From: Pelargonium cotyledonis
Taxonomy: Eukaryota > Streptophyta > Magnoliopsida > Geraniales > Geraniaceae
DNA: 64,000 nucleotides
Assembly: GCA_036897625.1 (NCBI GenBank)
Contig: JAYMTA010000005.1
Coordinates: 102,191-166,190 of the forward strand
Direction of reading: 5' to 3'
Under the pieces are notes generated by a model. The model saw only the letters and a list, made by a program, of their open reading frames with translations, ran no database searches and was not told where the DNA came from. The translations under genes and the position numbers were made by a program. Below, one piece after another: positions 14,355-25,600 of the stretch. Positions within the stretch are counted from its first letter, which is position 1. Each line of letters begins with the position of its first letter.

Positions 14355-15049
14355 GCCTTTATTTATACATTATCATTCGCATTGATTGATTCCTTTTGGT
14401 TTGAGACTTTTTTGGTGCTTTGCATTACTTCTTTGATTAAATCACATAAAAGAGGAACTATAAGATTGTTTCGAAGCAACTCAAAAAACTATATCTAGCT
14501 CAAGTGCATGAGAGAGCCCTATGGAACTAAATAAGAAAGCAGTATAGTATCCCGCTCTTTAATCGTTATAACTTTCTGTTAAAGAAAAAAGAGTATCTGG
14601 ATTCTTTCTAAAATAAACACTAAGAATGAAACTCAGTCTGACGTTATGAAAGTTAACACGACTTGGAACCACTGAGATAAGGGTTTGCGTCTGTTTGGTT
14701 AAAACTTATCTGTATTTACTTGTAAGCACGCCCCGGTAGGAGAAAAAACCTTGTATAGAAATAGAAAGACGAGGAGAGATCCTAGTATATATATTGCAGA
14801 ATACAATTCGTATAATGTAAACAAATCAATGATATCTATTTCCATTCATTACTCTGAAGCAGACTTTTTAAGGGACCTAGTTAGAACTCACCGATTGTTC
14901 AAAGTAAAGCATACAATTTGAAATCGGAAACCGGGTTTCTCCTTCACAAACTAAGCTATCTTTCTAGACTTAACTTCTAGAGGTTTAAAAAAGGAGACGT
15001 AGAGCGTAAAACACTGATTATACATCCTTCTAAAAAAACAGGATTAATT

Positions 15050-15105
15050 GGTTAGAACAAGGGACTTAAAAGACTCGGCCCGTGGTTTAAGCCCTCTCGC
15101 TAATA
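15050..15105 (+). pseudogene. tRNA-like relic, unassigned
   Basis: A D-arm-like ATTGGTTAGAAC is followed by AAGGGACTTAAAAG, where an anticodon arm would sit, and by GTGGTTTAAGCCC, a T-loop-like sequence. The 16 bases GTTAGAACAAGGGACT recur exactly at 44868-44883, again followed by a T-loop at similar distance (17 and 19 bases). The two are therefore probably copies of one ancestral tRNA. Stems are poorly paired and the amino acid cannot be assigned. Confidence 0.35.
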
Positions 15106-16099
15106 CAAAAGATATAAACTTGTAAATTTTAGAAGACTTCCCTGCCATTCAAAATATGCGCTGTCTTCTCTAAAAACTATGACAAAAATAAAATAAATAG
15201 ATCGCGGTATTGCTCGAAAAGCTTTTTTACATACATAGTTGATTGCACCTATTTATTAGAATAGAAGATTTCTCTTTTTTACCGGACCAGGGAAGACTTT
15301 TTGGGCTTATTCAGAAGTTCTTTCTAGTACCCTTTTTTATTCTGTAATTCTTGAAGCCTAAATTTAAGTGGTTCATTTCCCCATTTTCAGTCCCAAAAGT
15401 TTTCTCAATAATATTTATTGAGTGCAGTTGAAATGGGATTTTATTATAGAGTCTGATTTCGTCCTAGTTTAGTAGAGATTTTAGAGTTAGATAAAACTCT
15501 TAAGACTAGTAGTTTCCTGAATAGAATAATGGATTCTCATACTACGTGAATACTAAAAAAATTCTATCTAAGTTAGTGAATTTGGACACTCTTTTTATAA
15601 AATCTAAATTTTGTATCAGGAAATGTTAGATTCCAGTTATCTCCTTTCCTTAAGAATTCTTTAAATAAGCTGAAACTGGTATTAGATTTTAGAGGATCTA
15701 ATGCTTCACCAGGGGTAGCCTCATATAATATGATGGGAAAGGTACTGGATTAGTAAATCGAATAGACGATCAAGAACCCTTTATATAGATACATAATATT
15801 CGGATAAATTAAACCTTTTTCTATTTGATTTGGATACCTATACTGACTGTAGATAAATGGGATTCCCTTGTTTGCGTGAAAGCGTCTGATGTAAAGACAC
15901 ATATTTATAAAATTGATAATTACAGAGGGCTCTCAGTTATAATTCACTAAAAATTATTAGATAAACCAAATGCAGTAAATCAAATTGGATTAATACTCAC
16001 ACTAAGTTATAAACGAGAAACCCAACGAGTACCCTGAAAACCAGTAAAGTCTTATAAGTTCATTTATTGTATACTTTTTTAGCTTACTCCAAAATTACG

Positions 16100-16165
16100 T
16101 CAGGGTGACACGATTCGAACTTCTATCATGCATAGTCTGGAGATCCTTGTTCTACCCCAGATTTT
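16100..16165 (-). pseudogene. trnW-like relic with CCA anticodon
   Basis: On the minus strand this reads GGTAGAAC (end of the D arm), then AAGGATCTCCAGACT, an anticodon arm whose loop CTCCAGA keeps the Trp anticodon CCA. ATGATAGAAGTTCGAATCG follows as a T arm. The T loop is intact, but its stem is broken and no acceptor stem is evident. It matches tRNA-Trp better than any other tRNA I tried. With 14276-14354, it makes two trnW-like relics within 2 kb on opposite strands. Confidence 0.4.
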
Positions 16166-16170
16166 TATCT

Positions 16171-19100
16171 TTCTATTAAGGAACTTTTGTCAATCTATTG
16201 AAAAAGCAATTACCTTATGGGTACACATATCCTTAGCCAACACTGTTCTATTACTCTGCTAATTCAAAATCCTGGGTATAAGTAGAGTAAGGTTAACCAC
16301 CTAATGGACCTGAAAAAGTTACAATACGCATTTATTTCTTAGGGACCCACAATTACTATAAGTTTCTTTTCTGCAGCTATACTGTTTTTTTTTAATACGG
16401 ATAACTTTAATATGGCATTCTGCCAGGGAGATTTCTCTATAAACATTAACTAAATAATAGAAATGTGAGGTGAATAGGGCCCCTAATAGCTGAGATTTGG
16501 GATAATTTGCTTTCAAAGTTTGCCATATTGTGAAGCCCCCCCTCCGTATGAGGATATAGTTATCAAGAGTAATCTAAAGTGGGTCTTGTTATATGTATAT
16601 AGTTGGGATTTGCTATTGTTCCTTATGTTTTATTGCCTTGCTAAACAAATAAAAAACATTAGATAAAATATTAACAGAGTAAAAGAAAAAACTAGGGAAT
16701 ATTTTTCTTATCTCGATAAACAGCAATATTTGAAATAACTTAGATAGAAAAAGCTCATCCTTTGCAATGTAGTTTAGTGTAGCGTAGTAATGAAAGTGAA
16801 TAAATAGTTGTTTAAAGTTTAAGGAGTAAAGCTACGTGGTTAGAGCCCCGGTGAGCGGAACTTTAAATCATGGGTTCAAGTCGAGGTTTTTGCTGGGACC
16901 TGGTTACATTGCGTTGGAAGCACAGATTACAGAAGTTAATTTAGGTAGAACTAAAGTCAGTAGGATACTCAAAGAGAGCCTTTTTCTGAAAGTACTGAAA
17001 AGTAAGAGCTAGACTTTGCTTGGAAAAAAGTTACCCTATACTTGAATCTTTGAATTGATTCAAAAGGATGTATAGGGTGTAACATAACTGAGTATTGAAA
17101 GTAGTAAAATATTCCCTTATTATGAATTAAGCTCCTCGAGCAGACACTGAAGTAAGAACTTAACCCCAGGAGGAGGGAGTACTGGTACATTTTAAGATAA
17201 AAATCCAAACCCTTTTAATTACACACAAAGGAGTCCTTTTATCTAGCTTTTAAACTCAGAATGCATTGAAATGCCCCTATAAATAAGAAATAAGGAGGAC
17301 CTAAAACCAAGCAGCATTTACAAGTTCAATACAGTTAATGAGAGTAAATGTAGTAAGTAGAGCAAAGAGTAGTAGGTTTCCCCTAAGTCAAGTAGTTTTC
17401 TAGTACAAGAGCAGGACCAGGGTTTACCGCTGTTACGCTAGCCCCTTTCACATATTCTGTTATTTAAAGTCCTCGTGTCTAATAAACTTTAATGTTACCT
17501 GCGTGTGAATTAGATATCTATATCTCAGAAAACTTGTAAAGAGGTTTTATAAGAGGTATAACTTCGAACCCACCCACAGTATTCCCACTCGCGCTAGGTA
17601 CGAATGGAATGCAACTAAGAAAAGAAGTTTACTTAAATAAGGTGGAATATTTAAAAGTTTCCTACAGGCAAATGATAAAAAGGTAATTCTCTTTATGTAA
17701 TATTCCGAGTGGTAAGACGCGAACCCATGATATGGAGTGCGCTAAGGGTTAAACCTTTATTCAATAAAGAGAAGCCTTATTTAAGAATTTTAGAATTCTA
17801 TTACTAATTCGATGAGCGATATTCTTCTTTGTTGATACCAACGGGTCCCCTTCCATTTTGTTGTAACTTTGATGAAGCAACCTGGTTTATAGGGAGCCCA
17901 GCCCGGGTTTACCACTTTCCACAGAGTAGAATATAGGGGAACCCGTAAGAAGGGAAGTTGTAGGCTTTAATAAGAAATATAGGCAATAGTATATAATTTT
18001 TATTGGAGTTCTTGTTCTAAAGTTAGAAAGTGTTTTCTTTGGTTTTTTGTTACCGAGTCCCCCTTGCTTATAGTAGTTGTAGATTCTTCGTAGAATATTT
18101 TCGAGGATTTGGGTTCTTATTACGTTATATGGAAATCTTTATAGAAGAATGGCTGACAGTAGTTAATTTATAACTACAAGACGTTAGATTAGATAGAAAA
18201 GACTTTGTTTTTAGATTTCTAACTAGGGATGTTCGGATCGTGACTTGGACCTCTTTTTAGGAGTTTTCCAGACTTTCCCAGCTTAGTAGACACAAAAGTA
18301 TTTACGCTCTTTATTTACCGAGTACACAAACCTTTTGAACAGTATAGCAAAATTCCGAGGAGAGAAAGCCGTTGACACCAAATAAAAAGTGTAAGTTCTT
18401 TCCCCTGTTTATGCTTTACTAAAAAAGGCAGCAAGTAGACTCTGCAACACATATCTGAAGTGCTTCTTAGTAAGGAGGCATCCTTGTTCGTAACTACATA
18501 CTATACAATACCGGTAAAGAAAAGAGTAATTGCTATATAAAGAAAGTGTTGGCTAGGTTATTATATAACATAACACTATACACAAACAAGGTAAGTAACC
18601 ATTCTATTTAAATAACTGAAGGGCTTGCCAGTAGTTATAAGGTGGAAACGTTACCTTGTAACTTGAACTATCTTAGGTTCTATAAAACGGAGAAAGACTA
18701 ACTAAATATTACTAAACTAAGGAGTCCTATACAAGCATATAAGAAGGGAATACACAGGGCTAGATAGAGGGAGATAACTACTTATATCTGGGAAAACTCC
18801 TGCTTTTATACTTATTTAAAAGCGGGGCAACTTTGCTTCAGAGAATAAGGGCTCAACTACTGCTATTGTCTACAGTCTCTCTAGCTTATGAATCCTCATG
18901 AGAATCTCTAACTTGGGTTATGGAACCAGGATAAAGTTTCCTTCTAAATATGCAGTTTTTAGTTGCCTACTAATAGTGGGCCTTTCGCGTGGGGAGACCA
19001 AGGACTTCCTGATGAAATCTTTTGAACTGTAATCGTATAAAAGGTGTAAATTCAGTAAAACAAAAAACTCAAAAAGATTGTAAATAAAAAGCTTCCTTGT

Positions 19101-20939
19101 ATTAGGTAGCCCTCTACAAAACTGAGTTATATCAAGCTCTTGTAAAAGTAGTAGCAAACCAGGGGCTTCGCCTTCTATGAAGGCAGCCTTAAAGGTTTAT
19201 CAGTAAAAAAGCTCAGCTTTACCCTTGATTATACAAAAACTAGACTCAAGCCCGCCACTAAAGGATCTCAGTTTAGACAGACTATAAATTAAATATTACC
19301 CTGACATGGATACTAAATGGATTTTCAAGTATAAGGAAGCCCCTTTAAGGAGATACTAGAATTTTGATAGAAATATTTAAAAACTCAAGATGGTTTGGCC
19401 TTTACGAAATGTACTTACTAATGTTTTTGGTATATGCTTTGGACGCCCATGGCTTTTTGTTTAATAAAGAAACTCCTCAATATTCGTCTTTTAAATATAG
19501 GATAGGAAGACATTAAAGAGAGCACAATTCCGTATGAAACCCCGGTCCTAGAGAATATTTTGTTAGTTTAAACACAAGTTTCTGAATAGGAGTCTCCTTG
19601 TATTATAGACTAGCCCGATTCTGCACTAATTTACAATGACTTAACTGGGTATATTGCAAGAATCTGATTTGCCGAGTACCTCCCATAGTCTCTATCAAAA
19701 AAGAAAGATATATGTTTTAGCTTTCTTTTGCTCCCAGTCGATGCGCTTAATTCCTTACTGAGTCTAAAAAAGGAAGCTTTACTAGGGAGTTGCCGGACTC
19801 CTTCTGTCTGATAATAAAGATTTTTTATTGATTTTAGAAAAGTATTTCCGTAATTCTATACTTTAACTTTTTAGGAGAGACCTCTTTATTTTTAACACCC
19901 AGGTCAGTTTTTGGTATACTAAATCTCTGTCTTCTATTTGCACTTTTACTGAGATGGCTAGAATGTATTAAGAATAATAGAAAATGGTTTAGTGTATACT
20001 TACTTTACGTACTGAATGCAAGGATATAAAAACTAGAAAAGTTTTCTAGACCCCTTTTCCTTTATAAGGGAGTAACTCTCGTATAATTGAAATGCTTAAG
20101 GTTTTACTATATAATTTAAACTTTTGCGTAATATAAACTCAACATACCCCTAAACAACCAAATATCCAAAAAGAATATCTCTTGATTAGCTTTGTTCTAG
20201 TGTAACTAAGAAATTCCTAAAATCTAAATAGTTGTGGGTTGGTTTTCCTCTTTATTTATCTAAAATTCTCAGGTATATTATATCTCTCAAACCTCTAAGA
20301 GATGCAGCACGGAAGTACTTTTCCAATCATTGCTTTAGTAAAATCCAGTTTCAGTTTATTTCATTTTCTGATCGTAGTCTATTTTTTATTAGCAACCTAT
20401 CCATACCTCTATAATTAGGAGCTTTTTAAGTTAATGTAAATTCCCGGACTAAGCAGTACACAGTGCTGGAGATGCTTTAACTGAGAGAGTCTCATAACCA
20501 CGAAAATACGAGAAAATCCTAAGAGTAAGCACTTACATGAGGAGTTTCATGTGAGAATAGTTATAAGACATTTATTAGACATCCCTTTTTAGAACACCTC
20601 TAAAGACTGTTGATTAACAACTGGTTATACGAAGTAGCGAAATAAAGTTTTTTGTATTCCCCACAGAATATCTAATATTCGCTTTACTTAGAGAACTCCG
20701 GGCCGCTTGGTATATAGTAACATAAGCGAAGGAGTTAGATACTTTTAACTACCTTTGTAATTCTTGTGCTTGTATTTCAGAGCTTTGAGCTTCATCTCAT
20801 ATTGGTTTAGTTCTTTCTTACTGCTTTTTTGTTAAATCTTTTAAGTGCCCTTTTTTAACAAGTGAACCCCCGTTTATGGTATATCCGGTATTTTTCTGAT
20901 ACATTAAAACCTTTTTAGTTATTAGGAGTATGAATATAA
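16171..20939. other. Non-coding stretch with tRNA-like fragments
   Basis: No protein gene is recognised. At 16830-16890 a D-arm-like CGTGGTTAGAGC is followed by a T loop GGTTCAAGTC (16873-16882), but the anticodon and acceptor cannot be placed. Minus-strand T-loop-like sequences occur near 17563 and 17718. Open frames of 60-79 codons at 16969-17208, 18918-19157 and 20232-20414 show no domain or motif. Confidence 0.55.
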
Positions 20940-21019
20940 ACTCAGATAGCTCTGTTGGTAGAGCAAAACAAAAACAACGACATCTTTGTTTGTCAATGGT
21001 TCAAATCCACTTCTGAGCA
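20940..21019 (+). pseudogene. trnF-like element without anticodon, ahead of mttB
   Basis: The outer cloverleaf of tRNA-Phe is well kept. CTCAGA pairs with TCTGAG in the acceptor, GCTC with GAGC in the D arm around TGTTGGTA, and AATGG with CCACT around TTCAAAT in the T arm (one A-C mismatch). The anticodon arm is replaced: AAACAAA at 20966-20972 pairs perfectly with TTTGTTT at 20985-20991 around a 12-base loop that contains no GAA. It therefore cannot decode Phe. It ends 42 bases before the mttB start. Plant mitochondria are known to cut transcripts at such tRNA-shaped t-elements with tRNA-processing enzymes, so I infer it defines the mttB mRNA 5' end. A broken trnF with no role is the alternative. 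Confidence 0.7.
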
Positions 21020-21061
21020 AGACTGAATTCTATATAAAGAATATCCTAAGATAAAACTCAT

Positions 21062-21820
21062 ATGGATCCCATTGAAAAGAAAGTACGTTCGCGGTGGCTA
21101 GTCCTCGGATTTGTTGTCACGTGGGTTACATGTTATTCGTTTTCCGAAGAGATTCTTTTCTTACTAGTGAAATCCTTTTATATTTTAGATTTGCATTTCA
21201 CATGTACACAAGTGACAGATGCTCTCTACACGAATTTTTTAAGCGCTTCAATAACATGCTGTTACTTTGTCTTGCCTTTGATATATTTTCAGCTTTGGGG
21301 GGTGTTGGTCCCCCCTCTATCTTGGAGACTCAAGATCAGTTTCACTAGCTTGGTCTTTTTCAGTTTTACTTTACTTAGTTTTTTTCTGTTCCTAACTTAT
21401 AGATGGGCAGTTCCCATCATTTGGAATTCTCTATTACTAATGAGTGAAACATCAACAGATTCCTTCATAATGAAGTTAGAACCAAGGATCTATGACTATG
21501 TTGTGCTAATTTTTTACGTTTTGTTCCTGGCATTTATAGGCTCCCAAATACCTTTTATTGTACTGTGTTTACTAGGATCTGGCAAACTTTCTATAGAAAG
21601 TTTTATTAAGAATCGTTCTCACTTACTGGGTTTCCTCTTTGTGCTAGTAGCTCTCTTGTCCCCTCCTGACGTCTGGTGCCAATTTTATATCTTTTTAATA
21701 CTTGGTTCCTTATTGGAATCTAGTATCCTTTTCTTTTTTATTTTACATGTTTGCGAAGACGTTGAGTGTTTATCGACTATAAGAATTATGACACTCCTTT
21801 TTGTATGGACAAGTATATGA
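21062..21820 (+). CDS. mttB: TatC subunit of the twin-arginine translocase (MttB)
   Basis: A 252-residue membrane protein homologous to bacterial TatC, the signal-recognising subunit of the translocase that moves folded proteins across the inner membrane. About six hydrophobic segments are visible, near residues 14-30, 60-85, 92-115, 145-172, 187-203 and 208-228. Family motifs include FSEE near residue 27, the stretch TSTDSFIMKLEPRIYDYV, IKNR near 183 and PPDVWCQ near 200, matching the plant form and the TPPD motif of bacterial TatC. Length is normal. The ATG is the first possible start: an in-frame TAA lies 15 bases upstream. A clear ATG is itself notable, as many angiosperm mttB genes lack one. 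The hydrophobic parts have diverged from angiosperm versions as I recall them. Trp is encoded by TGG and the gene ends in TGA. It is the only protein gene I can defend here. Confidence 0.96.
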   Translation: MDPIEKKVRSRWLVLGFVVTWVTCYSFSEEILFLLVKSFYILDLHFTCTQVTDALYTNFLSASITCCYFVLPLIYFQLWGVLVPPLSWRLKISFTSLVFFSFTLLSFFLFLTYRWAVPIIWNSLLLMSETSTDSFIMKLEPRIYDYVVLIFYVLFLAFIGSQIPFIVLCLLGSGKLSIESFIKNRSHLLGFLFVLVALLSPPDVWCQFYIFLILGSLLESSILFFFILHVCEDVECLSTIRIMTLLFVWTSI

Positions 21821-22588
21821 AATAACAGAATAGTGAATGATTCTTGGATTATAAGATTGACTCACTTTTATGGTATATTTTTTCTATTTTCGGATAATTA
21901 GGGTCGAGGCTAAAGATAAAGTCTTTCTTTAACAAAGTAAGCTACTTGGATATTACTAATCTAAGTTTTGTTCTTGGAGTACTCCCCTAATCCTATGAAC
22001 CCTCCTAATTTAAAGCTTATCATATCTAGTATATACAACACAGATTACTTATAAGTGGTCAAAAATAGAGTTACTAGCACTGGTTTTAGAGAATTCTATT
22101 TTGTGTAATTCGATAAAAGAGCTCCTGGGGTCTCCTTGACTGGGCAATTTCTAAAATCAAAGAAGGCTTTTTCATGTATCTGAATTCCAAAAAAAGAAGA
22201 ACCTCTACTTATGACTCTAAAAAAACTTCAAAATATTAACGTAATCAAAAACTTTTGGTAAATAGAAATGCACCCTAATTACAAATTTTTGCACTTGTCT
22301 TGTTTACTAATCAGGCTCTTTCCTTTATTTGGATAACTTTTTAGTTGAGTGTTAAGTTATGTCTTAAAGAGACGCCTGTAGTTATTCTCTCTATGAAAAA
22401 AGGGCTCATACTGGATCACTATTTACCGAGAAGTTATAAGATACTTAAGATTAACAAATAAGTACTTTCTGTATTTTGTAAATACCCATAAATCTATAAA
22501 CTTGCGACGAATACCATACTTTAAAATCTTAGTACTATTTTTAAGTATATACTGCAGAGTGAAAGAGTTAAAATTCTCTTGTCTTAAT
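21821..22588. other. Spacer between mttB and trnN
   Basis: Nothing recognised. The mttB frame stays open for 26 codons past its TGA, to a TAG at 21899, which is not unusual by chance. No clear stem-loop for 3' processing was seen. Confidence 0.5.
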
Positions 22589-22660
22589 CCTCTCAAGTAG
22601 GGATTGAACGTACGCCTGTTCGCTTAACAGCTGAATGTTCTACCGCTGAGCTATTGAGGA
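22589..22660 (-). tRNA. trnN: tRNA-Asn (GUU), with mismatched stems
   Basis: On the minus strand this 72-base sequence begins TCCTCAATAGCTCAGCGGTAG and matches the plastid-derived trnN of plant mitochondria in length and layout. The anticodon loop is CTGTTAA (GUU for Asn). Every stem carries a defect. The acceptor has T-G at its end and C-A at the second pair. The D stem has C-A. The anticodon stem TTCAG/GCGAA has A-C and G-G. The T stem GTACG/CCTAC has C-C. Three of the mismatches are C-A pairs, the kind that plant mitochondrial C-to-U editing repairs in tRNAs; the G-G and C-C are not repairable that way. It could be functional after editing or an early pseudogene. Confidence 0.75.
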
Positions 22661-25600
22661 AGACGGCGAAAAGGAGTTATGAAAAAAAGAGTTTTCTTAC
22701 TATAAAGATTTTTTGGATCACCTTTCTATGTAAATTTCCCAACAAAGTCTTAGTGTTACCTATTTTTTATTATATAAATAAATGAATTCGCGGAGTCTTT
22801 TTCCCCTTTTTTCTTGAGTACCAAGCGAATAAAATTTCTTAAGGCAAGCATCTTCAGTGTCTTTTAGGTAAACCTAGCTTATACCGTATCGAGATATAGA
22901 GGGCTCCTATAGTACCTAGCAATTCTATCTTAATTGTTAACCTCATTTCTAAATCTTATTAGCTTAAGTAGGGTCTAATAAAAGGGTTATTCTTGGTTTG
23001 TAGGCTCAAGGATTATTCTGATTTCTTTCTCTAAAGGCCCCATATACTATTGAGACTCATATTCCAAAAAGCATTTATTAGGAAGCTTAAGAAGTTGAAC
23101 GAATTAAGAATCTTTCTTTGTAATGAGCTTCTTTAAATTACAATAAATATAGGAATCTTAGCTTTTTAGTTAACGAAGTATAAAGAATCTGTAGTCTTGT
23201 AAAAATAGTATATAGCTAAAGCAATTTTCCTTATTACGTATCTTTTTCTTTGTTGCTAATGTATTCATATTCTTAAATAGACTTATAAAACGGCAAAGCT
23301 TCTTATTTCCTAAAAGTATTTTGGAGATTCCTAGTTCTTAGTTAACTAAATCCCGTGGAATATGGTAAAGAGTACTAATGTGCTTTAGTGAAATTCTCAT
23401 TTTATAAAGTGAAAAATAGAATAACCCTTTACAAATACGGAATTCTCCTTGTTCAGCTAGTCAGGATGCTTAATAGTTTTAACTAATTTTTTACGTTACA
23501 GTATTTATAAAAGAGGCTCTTATTTCTTGGGATAATTAATAGCAACAGTAAACTCTCTACGAAAGGAGGAGCTCAATGTTATGTTACAAAGACAAAAGAA
23601 TAGTTTACCTCGCTTTCATTTCGAAGAATAAAAGTCTTTATCATGATAAATATAGATAAAAGCTAGGGTTCAGGTCCCATTTTAATTCTATCAAGCTAGG
23701 TTCTTAACTAAGGATGTTGTATTTCAAATATTACTTAAAAGTGGAGTTATAAAGGGTTCTTAACACAACACTACTATAAAGTATAAAGGGGCTGTTACAA
23801 AAAGGTATAGGGGGGTTAGGAAGTGCATATATGCAGGGTTTATAAATATAACAAGACAGAGGCATGTTATGACAAATTAAAATTTAGACGCGGGCCAGGG
23901 GCTCAAAAGGGCTTAACCTATAAAGGTGGGTTTCGATACTCAGTAAAATAAGTATACAGAATACTTCCACGAGATTACTTAATCCTAGATAGTGTAGAAC
24001 AGAATCCGAAAAAGAGCAAAAGCTTTGTATTGTAATCTAAGGGAACCTCATTTACTAAAATTATTTACTTTTAAGAAATAAACAAAAGATTAAGTATACT
24101 TTTGCCCCGCGTATGACAAAAAGAGTTTATACTATATAAATTTATATTACTTAATTCTCCCAGATTTGTCAGATTTGTGAAAAACTATAAACCTATACCC
24201 CTTAAGAAACTCCTAAGAAAAATTTTAATAGAGTAAAGACTAAGCCCAGATTACTCAATTAATGAGAACAAACCCTTGACCAGACCTTGTCTTGCATTAA
24301 TTATAAAAAAGATACTTAATTTGCCAACTTCCTAAATGAGTAAACTCCTACCGCACTTATATATTTTCTCTAGAGTGGATTAAACCCCCTTTTCTACAAA
24401 ATGCATTTAGTGAAAGTTAGTCGGAAGGAATAGGCAACTCTATAATGTAAAGTACGTTAAAACTCGGTGGGTAAGACTCAAAAATAGGTAGTTTACTAAG
24501 TCAATTTTACTTTTAAATAAAGTGATATGGTTTAATAGACCAGAAGCCCTTTAGTACTATCTCTCAGTAAATGAGAGAACCAGAGGCAAAACTGGAAAGC
24601 TATGATGTATTCAAAAATGGGGAAATCCCAAATAATTAGAAATAAGAAAAAACTAAGGAATTTAGGACATCTATAGCTAGGTAAGCCCCCTCCTCAGCAC
24701 TCCGGTAAGTAGGAAACTCTTCATTAGATCCGTCTGGGCTTGTAGGGATCTCTTATAGTACAAATTGCTTCATTCAGCTTTAGAATAAAAGGGTACAAAT
24801 TAAGACATTCTCGAGTGAAAAGGTTGACTTAAATCCAGGGTTTCGACTTTAGGAAATTTCTTGTAATCCGCTTTTATCTGAGTTGGAGTTCTTCTTATAA
24901 GTACAAGGGGAATCCTCCTTATAAAACTCTAGCTACCTAAACTCTATTCTTTTTTATCTTAGTATTGCCCACTATTGTTTGTTTACCCTTGCTTTCGAAC
25001 TCCTTGTGAATGCTTTGGTTAAAATCAGTATCATAAAAATGAATACAAAGTAAAGAAATCTTTGTTACTAACTCCAGTATTGTTATAAGGCCTAACTTAC
25101 GGGTGTACTCTTAATCCTTACACTGGAAAAGTATCTCCTATATAACCATTTTAATAAAACTCAAAAACATCCCCTTTTACCAAAGCCTTGAAATAGAAAC
25201 TGAAACTTCTCGCTGGAACATAGTACAATAGGTAATCAACACAAAAAGAGTGCAGTTTTATTCAATAAGTATAATAAATCAGGAGGGTATCCGGGATCTA
25301 AAAGCACTGCCTATTCTATAGGGCATGCTCCAAATGGAGAATCTTTTTTTACGAACGGATAATCAGAAAGAAAATCTAAAACCCACGGTGCGCCCTTTAT
25401 AAGATGTAGCTAAAGGTTCCCTCAATAAATTAAATTTTAAGTTTTTGTGCACTCCTAAGATTCCCTGCAACAGACCGCGGGAAAAGAAAAGAGCCTTCAT
25501 CATTGGAAAACCCTTTCTTTTTAGTTAATAAAACCAACTCCTATAAGGGTTAAATTTATGTCATCGATCGTATACTACTCTCCACTTGTACTTTTATTAT

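Noticed and set aside
21094-21348. 84-codon frame inside mttB in another frame
   Set aside because: It overlaps the conserved mttB frame and shows no family features.
21818-21901. mttB frame stays open for 26 codons beyond TGA, considered as UGA recoding
   Set aside because: A run of this length has better than one in ten odds by chance. TGG is used for Trp, and 252 residues is already a full-length TatC.
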